NCBI GenBank assembly: GCA_964420975.1
Contig: CAYQVH010000019.1
Coordinates: 1 to 64,000 of the forward strand
From: Accumulibacter sp964420975
GTDB taxonomy: Bacteria > Pseudomonadota > Gammaproteobacteria > Burkholderiales > Rhodocyclaceae
Reading direction: 5' to 3'
DNA: 64,000 nucleotides
Part shown: positions 17,108 to 25,960 of the stretch, piece by piece
How the letters are laid out: every line of letters starts with the position of its first letter
Numbering within the stretch: position 1 is the first letter of the stretch
Notes under the pieces: generated by a model
Database searches by the model: none
Seen by the model: only the letters and a program-made list of their open reading frames with translations
Told to the model about the DNA's origin: nothing
Position numbers and translations under genes: made by a program

Positions 17108-19660
17108 ATGCCTGAACACCGACTTCTTGTCCCTCTGTTTCTGCTTGCCCAGGCGTTGCTGCTTGGCTGTGCCAGTCAGCCCCCATCGGTTCCGTTTGAC
17201 GGCAGCGCCGAAATTGACTCTTTACCGGCGCTGGCGGCCGACAGCGCGCTTGACGCACCGACCGGATCGACCGGCGACGCGGAGCGGGCGGTGAACAGCG
17301 CGCAACCGCCGGCGAACACCCAGGCGCTTGCCGATCCGTGGCCGCGCCAGCTGACGCTGGCCAACGCCTCGGCGCTGGTCTACCTGCCACAAGTCGAGAG
17401 CTGGCAGGGCAATCGGCTCGCGTTTCGCGCCGCGGTTGCCGTCAAGCCGGACGCAAGCGACGAACGGACCTTTGGTGTCGTCTGGGGCAACGCGCGCACC
17501 GAGGTCGACCGCGTCACCCGCAGGGTGCACCTCGCGGACCTGAACCTGACGCAGGCCAAGTTCCCGACGCTGGCCGACAACGGCCTCGATGTCTTGCGCC
17601 AGTTGCACAACCAGTTGCCGGCAGCGGTGGCGACGATATCGCTCGACTTGTTGCAGGGGCAGCTCGCCGCATCGCAGACGGTCAATCCACCACCCGTCGT
17701 CGTCAACAACGACCCGCCGCAGGTGATCGTCAGTACGACGCCGGCGATCTTGATACCGATCGACGGCGCACCGGTGATCAAGCCGGTTGCCGGCAGTCGT
17801 TTTGAACGTGTGATCAACACCCAGGCGTTGATCGCGCGCACGCGCCTGGATAGCACGTGGTATCTGCACGTCTTCGACGGCTGGCTGTCGGCGACTTCGT
17901 TCGATGGCCCATGGACGCTGGCAACCCGCACGCCGTTCGGACTCGACGATCTGGCCCGCCAGCTGACGGACGCGAAAAAAGTCGATCTACTGGACGGCGG
18001 CCCGCAGGCCAATCCAAAGCCGTCGCTGAAGAATGGTGCGCCGACGATCTACGTCAGTCAGGTCGCGGCCGAACTGATCGTTTTTAACGGCCAGCCGAAT
18101 TTTGTGCCGATCACCGGTACAGGCCTTCTCTGGGCCAACAATACGAACGCCGACGTGCTGGTCGATACCGCCGACAACCGTTACTACACGCTCATGTCGG
18201 GGCGCTGGTATCGGTCGCCCGCACTCGGCGGTCCGTGGAGCTTTGTTCCCGCCAACGCGCTACCGGCCGACTTTGCACGCATTCCGAAGACGGCGCCCGC
18301 GGCCGTCGTTCTGGCTTCCGTCGCCGGGACACCACAGGCACAAGAAGCGCTGATCGCCAACTCGGTACCGCAGACGGCGGTCGTCCCGTTGACTCAGAGC
18401 CCGCGTTTTGTTCCCGCCTTCGACGGAGTTCCGCAGTACCGGCCGATTGACGGCACCGGGCTACGGTATGTCGCCAACTCCGCCGATCCGATTATCCAGG
18501 TCAGCCCAACGAGCTATTACGCGCTGAAGGCAGGGGTCTGGTTCGTGGCGAACCGTCTTACCGGTCCGTGGGTCGTCGCGACCAGCGTGCCGGCCGTGGT
18601 CTACACCATTCCCGCCACGTCGCCGCTGCATTTTGTCACCTATGTGCAGGTCTACGGGGCGACCGGCGACGTCGTCTATGTTGGCTATACGCCCGGCTAT
18701 CTCGGCACCGTTGTCGCGCCGGATGGGGTCGTCGTCTATGGCACCGGCTACGTCTATACGCCGTGGATAGGCTCGGTATGGTACGCCACCCCCTACACGT
18801 GGGGCGTGGCGGCGGCGCCTATCTACAATCCCTACGTCGGTTTCGCGTTCGGTTATGGCCTCGGTCTCGCTACCGCTGCTTGGGCGGCACCGTACTGGGG
18901 GGCGGCCTATTACCATCCGGGTTACTGGGGTTATCCCTGCTGTGGGTCGACCAGCGCCAGCGTTTATGGTCACTGGGGGAATACCGTTTACTCCGGCGAG
19001 CGCACCTGGTACTCGGCGTCGAGTGGGCGCGTCGGCACGGTTGCCACGGGCAGCTACAACAATCAGCGCACTGGCACTACTGGATCGTATGCGGCTGGCC
19101 GCAGCTACAACCCCTACACCGGCGAGGCTCAGCGCGGCTACGATCGGACCTTCGACACGGTTGGCGGCAGCAGCGGAAACGTCGCTCGCGGGGAGTCCTA
19201 CAACGTCTATACGGGACAACGGTCGTACGCATCGAGTGCGACGGCGAGTGGCCCGGAAGGCAGCTCGGTTTCGAAGACCGCTTCGGCGACGGCGGGACCG
19301 GAAGGGGTCAGCGCACAGCACACGGTCAGCGCGTACAACGCGCAAACCGGCGAGACGAAGAGCTATACCTCAAGTGGCCTGTTCGGCAATCACTACGCGG
19401 GGAGCGACGGCAACGTCTATCGCAGTAGCGACGGTGGCTGGCAGCAGCACGGCGCCAGTGGCTGGCAGTCCGCCAGCGGCGACACCTCGTGGGCCGACCG
19501 TGAACAGCAGGCGCGTAGCCAGGCCGAGAGCCGGTCGACTAGCTGGGGTGGCGGTGACCGCTTTGGCAGCAGCTTTGCCGATCGCTTTGGCGGCGGAGGT
19601 TTCGGGGGACGCTTCGGCGGCGGCGGCTTTGGCGGCGGACGCTTCGGTGGACGACGCTAG
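17108..19660 (+). CDS. Predicted lipoprotein with three internal repeats and a Gly/Tyr-rich tail
   Basis: An 850-residue protein with no recognised enzymatic domain. The ATG at 17108 gives a lipoprotein signal: a hydrophobic stretch then LLLGC, with Cys21 as lipidation site. Three related units lie near 207-275, 314-382 and 424-492; each has a strand-rich start, a (I/V)xGxxxxxP element and a (R/V/G)W(Y/F/L)...GPW ending. From about 510 the chain is rich in Tyr, Gly and Trp, then Ser/Gly/Thr-rich, and it closes with a run of Gly-Gly-Phe-Gly-Gly-Arg-Phe blocks. This looks like a surface or envelope protein with low-complexity adhesive character. Function is unknown. It stands alone, after a terminator-like hairpin and 80 bp before the SulP gene. 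Confidence 0.75.
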   Translation: MPEHRLLVPLFLLAQALLLGCASQPPSVPFDGSAEIDSLPALAADSALDAPTGSTGDAERAVNSAQPPANTQALADPWPRQLTLANASALVYLPQVESWQGNRLAFRAAVAVKPDASDERTFGVVWGNARTEVDRVTRRVHLADLNLTQAKFPTLADNGLDVLRQLHNQLPAAVATISLDLLQGQLAASQTVNPPPVVVNNDPPQVIVSTTPAILIPIDGAPVIKPVAGSRFERVINTQALIARTRLDSTWYLHVFDGWLSATSFDGPWTLATRTPFGLDDLARQLTDAKKVDLLDGGPQANPKPSLKNGAPTIYVSQVAAELIVFNGQPNFVPITGTGLLWANNTNADVLVDTADNRYYTLMSGRWYRSPALGGPWSFVPANALPADFARIPKTAPAAVVLASVAGTPQAQEALIANSVPQTAVVPLTQSPRFVPAFDGVPQYRPIDGTGLRYVANSADPIIQVSPTSYYALKAGVWFVANRLTGPWVVATSVPAVVYTIPATSPLHFVTYVQVYGATGDVVYVGYTPGYLGTVVAPDGVVVYGTGYVYTPWIGSVWYATPYTWGVAAAPIYNPYVGFAFGYGLGLATAAWAAPYWGAAYYHPGYWGYPCCGSTSASVYGHWGNTVYSGERTWYSASSGRVGTVATGSYNNQRTGTTGSYAAGRSYNPYTGEAQRGYDRTFDTVGGSSGNVARGESYNVYTGQRSYASSATASGPEGSSVSKTASATAGPEGVSAQHTVSAYNAQTGETKSYTSSGLFGNHYAGSDGNVYRSSDGGWQQHGASGWQSASGDTSWADREQQARSQAESRSTSWGGGDRFGSSFADRFGGGGFGGRFGGGGFGGGRFGGRR

Positions 19661-19740
19661 CCGGCTCTACCGAGCCAGCGGTGGGGTGCGCACCGCGACT
19701 GCACTTTTCCGACCAGCGACCGACAGACGAAAGGACGTCG

Positions 19741-21438
19741 ATGCATAGGGATCCGTCATCTGCAGGTAGCAAAGGCCTGCGTCTTTTTCAGAGCCTGCTG
19801 CCGATTGAGCGTACGGCGGCGATCCGCGACGCCCTCGCCGGGTTCACCTTGGCGGCAATGAACATCCCGCAAGCGCTCGGCTACACCAAGATCGCCGGTA
19901 CGCCGGTGATCAGCGGCTTGTACACGCTGTTGCTGCCCTTGGTCGCTTTTGCTGCGCTCGGTTCCTCACGTTATCTCGTTGTCGCGGCGGACTCGGCGAC
20001 GGCGGCGATCCTGGCCACTGGTCTGGTCGGACTGGCGACGGTCAATAGTGCCCACTACCTCGCGCTGGCCAGCCTCGTCGCACTACTCACCTCGGGTTTC
20101 CTGCTGCTCGCACGCCTGCTCAAGCTCGGTTTTCTTTCCGACTTCCTGTCGCGCACCGTTCTCGTCGGCTTTCTCACCGGAGTGGGTTGTCAGGTGGGCA
20201 TCGCCGTCCTCGACGAGCTGCTGCGGCTGCCGATGAATACCCATCAGCCACTCGAGCAGTTGCTGACGATCTTCCGCGAGTTGCCGCAGACGCACTGGCC
20301 GACGCTGGCGCTGTCGCTGTCGGTCATTGGCGGCATTCTCGTCCTGCGCCGCTTGGCGCCGCGCCTACCTGGCGCCCTGATTGCCGTCGTCGCGGCGATT
20401 GCCGCCAGCGCCAGTTTCGACTTTGCCGGGCATGGCATCGAAGTCATCGGCCCGGTAAGCGGCGGTTTTCCGCAGCTTGCTCTGCCGCCGCTCGACTGGC
20501 CTCTGATTCAGAAACTTCTGCCGACGGCTGGCGCCTGCTTCATCATGATTGTTGCCCAGAGTTCGGTGACTGCGCGCGCCTATGCAACGCGCCACCATCA
20601 GGTGCTCGACTCCAACCGGGACTTGCTGGGCCTTTCGGCGGCGAACGCGGCGGCGGCGTGCAGTGGTACCTTCGTCGTCAACGGCAGCCCGACGCAGACG
20701 GCGATGGTTGAAAGTTCCGGCGGTTCGAGTCAGCTTGCCCACTTGTCGACCGCACTGGTCGTGCTGCTCGTCCTCCTCTTCCTCACGGGCCCTTTGCAAT
20801 ACCTGCCGGTCGGCGCGCTGGGCGCGATCGTGTTTACGATCGCGATCCATCTGATCGACTTCAAGGGGCTCGCCGACCTCAAGGACAAGGCGCGCGACGA
20901 ATGGATCCTGGCCTTGATTACCGCTGCCGCCGTCGTCGTCCTTGGCGTCGAGCACGGGATACTGCTGGCGATTGCGCTCTCGCTGCTCGACCACGTTCGC
21001 CGCGGCTATCGGCCGCATACGGCGATCGAACGGCTCGATGACGAAGGCCGGTGGCGCTGGGAGGCGGTGGCCGCCGGCCGGCATGCCGAACCGGGCTTGG
21101 TCGTCTTCTGGTTCGGGGCTGATCTTTACTACGCCAGCGCGAACCACTTCTGCGCACAGGCTTTGAGCTTGGTACACGAGTCCCCGCAGCCGGTCGAGTG
21201 GCTGGTAATCGACGCCGGGGCGATCACCGGCGTCGACTATTCCGCTTCCGGCGCGCTGATCGAGCTGCACGACACCTTGAGCAAGGGCGGCGTCAAGCTG
21301 GCGTTGGCCCATCTCAGCGCCGACCTGCGCGCCGATCTTGATCGCCTGCGCTTGACCGAACAGCTCGACCGCGAACTGTTCTTCGACCGTTTGCACGACT
21401 GCGTCGCCGCCTACCGCAAGCGCTCGCCAGCGAGCTGA
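19741..21438 (+). CDS. SulP-family anion transporter with STAS domain
   Basis: A 565-residue inner-membrane transporter (SLC26/SulP). The N-terminal signature AMNIPQALGYTKIAGTPVISGLY is followed by about ten hydrophobic helices and, near 300-330, the conserved region FVVNGSPTQTAMVESSGG. Residues about 440-560 form a cytoplasmic STAS domain (VEWLVIDAGAITGVDYSASG). Family members move sulfate, bicarbonate or dicarboxylates with H+ or Na+; the substrate cannot be told from sequence. The ATG at 19741 follows an aaagg ribosome-binding site. The next gene is convergent, with a 24-bp gap. Confidence 0.9.
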   Translation: MHRDPSSAGSKGLRLFQSLLPIERTAAIRDALAGFTLAAMNIPQALGYTKIAGTPVISGLYTLLLPLVAFAALGSSRYLVVAADSATAAILATGLVGLATVNSAHYLALASLVALLTSGFLLLARLLKLGFLSDFLSRTVLVGFLTGVGCQVGIAVLDELLRLPMNTHQPLEQLLTIFRELPQTHWPTLALSLSVIGGILVLRRLAPRLPGALIAVVAAIAASASFDFAGHGIEVIGPVSGGFPQLALPPLDWPLIQKLLPTAGACFIMIVAQSSVTARAYATRHHQVLDSNRDLLGLSAANAAAACSGTFVVNGSPTQTAMVESSGGSSQLAHLSTALVVLLVLLFLTGPLQYLPVGALGAIVFTIAIHLIDFKGLADLKDKARDEWILALITAAAVVVLGVEHGILLAIALSLLDHVRRGYRPHTAIERLDDEGRWRWEAVAAGRHAEPGLVVFWFGADLYYASANHFCAQALSLVHESPQPVEWLVIDAGAITGVDYSASGALIELHDTLSKGGVKLALAHLSADLRADLDRLRLTEQLDRELFFDRLHDCVAAYRKRSPAS

Positions 21439-21462
21439 ACGCCGAGGCGCGAAATCCGCCGC

Positions 21463-21942
21463 TTACTTCGGTGCGACGTACCGGTTGCCAGCGGCTTTGT
21501 AGCGCGCGATCGCCTGCTTGAGATCGGTGTACTGCTCACAACCGAAGAAGCAGACCTTGTCCAACGTCGCCAGCCGTTGTTCGGCGGCTGCGAGATCGCC
21601 TTTCATCAGATACAGCTCGCCAGAGTACTCGAGCGCTCCCCGATGGGCGGGATCGATGCGCAGCGCTTCATGGTAGTAGCGCTCGGCGGCAGCCAAATCG
21701 GGCGACGCCTTCTTGCGCTGCAGGTAGCCCATCAGATTGTTCCAGTCCGCACTCGCCGTGGCGTTGATGCGGGCAAGTTCGGCACTCGCTTCTGACCATT
21801 TTCCCGCTTCAATATCGCTACGCACCTGTGCGAACTGGTCAGGCTCGCTCGCGGCTCCCGGCTTGGCGTCAGCCAGGACTGCCTGTGGGACGACGACGAG
21901 CAGGCAATAGGGCAGTAAGAAGGTGGTCAGCAGTCTTTTCAT
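21463..21942 (-). CDS. Small exported TPR-like protein
   Basis: A 159-residue protein with a signal peptide (MKRLLTTFLLPYCLLVVVPQ, cleavage near AVLADA). The mature part is helical, with TPR-type segments (YYHEALRIDPAHRGALEYSGELYLMKGDLAAAEQRL), so a periplasmic protein-interaction role is likely. Two cysteines in VCFFGCEQ near the end could form a disulfide or bind metal. The ATG at 21942 with a GGAGGAG site is a better start than an upstream in-frame codon. It lies 55 bp downstream of the YhhQ-type gene on the same strand. Confidence 0.72.
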   Translation of the reverse strand: MKRLLTTFLLPYCLLVVVPQAVLADAKPGAASEPDQFAQVRSDIEAGKWSEASAELARINATASADWNNLMGYLQRKKASPDLAAAERYYHEALRIDPAHRGALEYSGELYLMKGDLAAAEQRLATLDKVCFFGCEQYTDLKQAIARYKAAGNRYVAPK

Positions 21943-21997
21943 CGGCGTCTCCTCCTCGTTCGGATGGAACTTTTTTCGAGCCATGACGGAATCGTCT

Positions 21998-22729
21998 TCA
22001 GGCCTTCAGACTGAACGGCGTGAACTGGGTATGCACGTCGTAATAATCCTCGTTTTCAACACGTTTGAGTGCGGCAACGACCCGGTACGTCACGGGGGTA
22101 AAGACGACTTCGACCATCACCTTGGTGACGAACTGCGACAGCATCACCGACCCCAGGATCTCGTTCGGAATGAGTCCTGAATTGTAAAAGGCCAGCGGAT
22201 AGAAAAGTGCGGAGTCGACGCCTTCGCCCACGATGGTCGAACCAATCGTTCGCGACCACAGCCAGCGCCCGCGGGTCGCGATCTTCATTTTCGCGAGGAC
22301 GAAGGAGTTGACGAACTCGCCGCAGAAGAAGGCGATCAGCGATGCAAGCACGATGCGCCAGGTCGAACCGAACGCCACTTCGTACGCCGCCTGGTTTCGC
22401 CACTCCGGTGCCGGCGGCAAGGCGACAACCACCCACGCCATCAGGGAAGCAAAGGCCATCGCGGCAAATCCGGCCCAGATCACGCGTCGTGCGCGCGCGT
22501 AACCATACACCTCGGTGAGGATGTCGCCGAAGAGGTACGAGATGGGAAAGAACAGCACGCCGGCGCCAAAAGTCACGGCTCCGACCAGCGGCAGGGTGAC
22601 CTGCGCCGCCTTCGCTGGCCCGATCAGGTTGGAGCATAGGTAGACCGCAACGAAGGCTGCCAGCACCAGATCGTAGTAGCGATAGGAGCGACGCGGTGTC
22701 GCGGTCAAAAGCAATTCGCGCTTATCCAT
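21998..22729 (-). CDS. yhhQ: Queuosine precursor transporter, YhhQ/VUT family
   Basis: A 243-residue inner-membrane protein of the YhhQ (QPTR) family, which imports preQ0/preQ1 for tRNA queuosine synthesis. About six hydrophobic helices are seen. Family marks include CSNLIGPAKAAQ, FPISYLFGDILTEVYGYARARRVIWAGF and a C-terminal region with IVGEGVDSALFYPLAFY. It probably forms a two-gene unit with the small TPR-like gene downstream. A perfect 16-bp palindrome lies 53 bp upstream (22782-22797). I see no preQ1 riboswitch fold, but did not fold the leader computationally. Confidence 0.9.
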   Translation of the reverse strand: MDKRELLLTATPRRSYRYYDLVLAAFVAVYLCSNLIGPAKAAQVTLPLVGAVTFGAGVLFFPISYLFGDILTEVYGYARARRVIWAGFAAMAFASLMAWVVVALPPAPEWRNQAAYEVAFGSTWRIVLASLIAFFCGEFVNSFVLAKMKIATRGRWLWSRTIGSTIVGEGVDSALFYPLAFYNSGLIPNEILGSVMLSQFVTKVMVEVVFTPVTYRVVAALKRVENEDYYDVHTQFTPFSLKA

Positions 22730-23165
22730 GGTCTGAGTTCAAGGGCCGCCCGAACGCGACGCGCAGGAAGAACCCGTAAGCACCGCTTGTAAGCGGTCAC
22801 CGGCGACGAAAGCGGGTGCAACTTTCCCTCGAATAGCTCGCAAGCTGCTGGCTTTTCACTGCTGCGTCGGCCGTAGCGATGAGGGGGTGCGAAGCACTCG
22901 AAAAGCACCCGTCAGTGATCTCCATGAGAGACTATGGCTTCGCCTCCCTCAAAGTCCGGAGGTCGGGCTGCAATCTCCGCCTTCTTCCCGTCACCATGTC
23001 GGCGTACTCCGTGGGATGAGAGAGTGCAGGATAAGCTCTCATCCGGGATCACCCAATGTAGCCGACTGACGATTATTGCTCTTCCGGACTTGACAAGGCT
23101 CGTGGCAACGGTTTTTCGGGTACCAGTCCACACCGCGCTGTATTTCCGTCCGCCTGCCCCGGTCG
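22730..23165. other. Intergenic region with two inverted repeats
   Basis: A 436-bp gap without a supported gene, between the yhhQ-type gene start and the end of the polysaccharide locus. It contains the perfect palindrome accgcttgtaagcggt (22782-22797) and a 9-bp hairpin, ggatgagag at 23014-23022 with ctctcatcc at 23036-23044. The palindrome may be an operator for yhhQ. The hairpin, about 120 bp past the membrane-protein gene stop, may end the polysaccharide transcript. Confidence 0.45.
22782..22797. promoter_or_regulatory. Perfect 16-bp palindrome upstream of yhhQ
   Basis: accgcttgtaagcggt: two 7-base arms around GT. It could be a repressor operator or a tight RNA hairpin in the yhhQ leader. 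No regulator gene is adjacent. Confidence 0.35.
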
Positions 23166-25682
23166 TCATCGGGCCGTCTCCACGAGCGGAGTCATACGTC
23201 CGGAAACGACTCGTAACGTGGTGTTGCCCCGGTGTTCGAACCCTACGCGAACATAGGCCGCCTCTTGACCGGTCACTATTCGGCGCACGAGCGCCTTTCG
23301 CCCGGACGATGGCGAAAGGGCGACTTCCGAGATCAGGGTGTCCAAGTTGAGTACTCTGCCTCGCTGATCGTATTGATACAGGAGGGCGTAGACGTAGCCG
23401 TTACCTTCCAGTTCGAATTCGACGACGTACTCAGCTCCTGCCTTCACGCCAATAAGGTTACGTCGGTCAATCAATTGGCGGTCGTCGTCGTTCGGATCAG
23501 GGTCGATACCGGTCAGAAGCTGAGCGAACCAGTTTCGTTGCAACAGCGGAAGCCCGGACCCGGCCATGGAAATCTGTTGCCCGTCGAGCGCCTGGCTCGA
23601 CAATCGGAAGGTCAGCCAACGATAACCACCAAAGCTGAAGTAGCGCGCTTGTACCCAATCCTGTTTCCCGGGAGTCAAATCGATCGGCGCTGTGGACACT
23701 CGCTTCTGCGACGGAGAAAGCGCGTACAGATGATCGGCGACATTGGCATACACCAGGTCGGTGATCGTCGGGTCGCCGGTTATCCGCTGCACGACGCTGT
23801 TATAGAGGGAGGGGTGGGAGTAGCCCGGTATCTGAATATGAGTGACACCGAGTGCGCGAAGCATGCGCACCCCCTCGTGCGGATCACTGATCGCGTACAG
23901 CGGCAGCAGTCGCGGATCCAGGTAGCTGATCATTTTACGCTGGGAATAATACAGGTCTGCCGGCCGCTCGCTGAGGATTAGCGTGTCGACCGGTGTGTGC
24001 TCGCGCAGATACTCCATGGCAGCCAATCCGGACACCTGGCCAAGTTTCGCCTGATGGGGATCGAGCAGCCGATCAAGGGTGGTTATGCGTAGCTTGCTAC
24101 AACGATTCTTCAACATCACGCCGAACAAGAACCCCTGCAGGATGATCGCGATAAGCAACCCAAGAACGCTCAAAGTGACCACGCTGCGCCGTAGCGAAAA
24201 GGCCCGCTTTTCGATCCATTCCGCCTGTGACAGCCAACGCATCGTCGCGTGCGCCGCCAAGAGCGCAGCCGGCGGCAACATGACCAATAAGTAGCGCTCG
24301 TTCTTGATCATCAGATCGATGCCGAGCGAGATCGACAATAGGACGCCGGCAAAATACCCCAACAGGATGACGAGCGGCACCAGCAGCCAACCCTGGGCAA
24401 GCGAGGCAAACCCCTGCCGCACGGCGATACGTAACCCGTCGCGCTCTTTGTCAATCACCAGCAGGGCGGCACCCAACGCGGCGAACCAGAACACCACACC
24501 ATACGACTCGAGCAGGAACCAGCCTTTGAAGAGACCGTACTGGATCTTTTCCGATACGGACTCCAGTCCTCTCGCTTTGGCAAAGTACTCCTTCCACTGC
24601 AGCTCGGGCATTGCGAAGACGGCGGGATTGTCGCTGATCGGCGAACCAAAGACGAATACGTTGCGCAGGTAGGGCCAGATCGAAAGCGCAGCCGCCACAA
24701 CGGCTGCGATGACGGCGACGCGCAAAGACGCCCTCCAACCTTCGACGCCACCGGCAGCGATGACCGCCGCCATAGCCAGCGGGACAAACAAGATGGCTTG
24801 CGAATGCGTCCACAAGGCCAGGCCCACGGCAATACCGACGCCCAGCCCGCGAGCCCTGGGCGAGCCGTCGAGATGACCAAGGGCGGCGATCACGAGCGCC
24901 ATCCCCGAAGCGGGCAGCGCGTCGACGAGTCCAGTCCCCGCACCCATCGCCAGTAACGGAGTCGAGACGACGAACAGGGCGGCGATAAGCCCGGTCACAC
25001 GTCCGGAAACACTCCCCAGGACGTAGACCAGTCCGGCAAGCGTGAACGCAAACCAAGGTGCGACAAGACGCATGAGGCCAGGCATGTCCGCGTGACCCTG
25101 GGCCAAGTAGGCAAGGTAGATCAGCGCCGGATAAAGCGGCGGGTGCGTCCACGGCCCGAAGAACCCGGAGGCACTGGCCTCTGGCTGGATAGCCGGATAC
25201 GACGCTAGCGACCGTGTCTCGTAGAACAACCGAGCGACGGTCGAGTATTCAAGTGAGTCGTTCTGGAGCAGCGGGAATAGCAGTGCATCAAACAGTATGA
25301 ACGCTATCCAGATCGCCATCAGTCCGAGTAGTGCTTGCCCGAGCAGTCCTCCCTCGCGTTCGGGCACCGGCGAACGGCCTTCGGGTGCACGACGGTTCTG
25401 GTGACGGAGGCGTAGGTACGACGCCAGAGCCTGAACGCCCAACACGACCAGGACGATCAGCAGATGGGTATCGTGCGAAGCTCCTGGTGCAAGGAACAAA
25501 CCGACACACGTCGCGAGACCGGCGAGAAACGGCGCCATCGCCAAGCCAAACGCCAGCGGCACACCTACGGCCCTGGCGGTTGCCGACCAGTGAAACAGGC
25601 GACTCGCCAGGACTCCGGCGAGAGACGACAACAACAGCACGGCGCACCACCAAGCCCATGCGGTCGGACTTCCTTCGGTCAT
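23166..25682 (-). CDS. GT39/ArnT-like polytopic membrane glycosyltransferase
   Basis: An 838-residue inner-membrane protein with about a dozen hydrophobic helices in residues 1-510 and a soluble periplasmic C-terminal part. After two helices comes a GT-C-type loop: an acidic NDSLEYSTVARLFYE motif, then GFFGPWTHPPLYPALIYLAYL, as in GT39/ArnT-like enzymes that use polyprenyl-phosphate sugars. The start is the ATG at 25682 after GGAAGGAAC. It is the last gene of the locus. A polyprenyl-phosphate sugar synthase-like GT2 lies three genes upstream (29329-30327), suggesting the pair makes and uses a lipid-linked donor. Acceptor unknown. A polymerase (Wzy) role is less likely but not excluded. Confidence 0.72.
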   Translation of the reverse strand: MTEGSPTAWAWWCAVLLLSSLAGVLASRLFHWSATARAVGVPLAFGLAMAPFLAGLATCVGLFLAPGASHDTHLLIVLVVLGVQALASYLRLRHQNRRAPEGRSPVPEREGGLLGQALLGLMAIWIAFILFDALLFPLLQNDSLEYSTVARLFYETRSLASYPAIQPEASASGFFGPWTHPPLYPALIYLAYLAQGHADMPGLMRLVAPWFAFTLAGLVYVLGSVSGRVTGLIAALFVVSTPLLAMGAGTGLVDALPASGMALVIAALGHLDGSPRARGLGVGIAVGLALWTHSQAILFVPLAMAAVIAAGGVEGWRASLRVAVIAAVVAAALSIWPYLRNVFVFGSPISDNPAVFAMPELQWKEYFAKARGLESVSEKIQYGLFKGWFLLESYGVVFWFAALGAALLVIDKERDGLRIAVRQGFASLAQGWLLVPLVILLGYFAGVLLSISLGIDLMIKNERYLLVMLPPAALLAAHATMRWLSQAEWIEKRAFSLRRSVVTLSVLGLLIAIILQGFLFGVMLKNRCSKLRITTLDRLLDPHQAKLGQVSGLAAMEYLREHTPVDTLILSERPADLYYSQRKMISYLDPRLLPLYAISDPHEGVRMLRALGVTHIQIPGYSHPSLYNSVVQRITGDPTITDLVYANVADHLYALSPSQKRVSTAPIDLTPGKQDWVQARYFSFGGYRWLTFRLSSQALDGQQISMAGSGLPLLQRNWFAQLLTGIDPDPNDDDRQLIDRRNLIGVKAGAEYVVEFELEGNGYVYALLYQYDQRGRVLNLDTLISEVALSPSSGRKALVRRIVTGQEAAYVRVGFEHRGNTTLRVVSGRMTPLVETAR

Positions 25683-25960
25683 CGCCGTTCCTTCCACCGT
25701 CGTGCCCAGACGACGGCCGACCCAAAGACCACGCGTCGAGACGTTCCTTGCGCACCGACACGCACACCCCACGTCCCACAGCCGGGCAGCGGGTACAAGT
25801 AACTGACGAGCTCGCCTTCAACCCGCGGCTTCACGCGTACACGTTCCTTTCGCTGATTCGTTGGAGCGGCGCTCGAAGTCCCGAGTCGGAAAACGGAGGC
25901 GTGGTGCCACCATCCCGGGCCATCGACTCGCCAGCCGGCACGGCCAGGCCGCCACACTCC

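Noticed and set aside
25683..25960. A 92-residue minus-strand frame between the GT39-like and amidotransferase genes
   Set aside because: Trp/Arg/Gly-rich composition, no ribosome-binding site, no family features.
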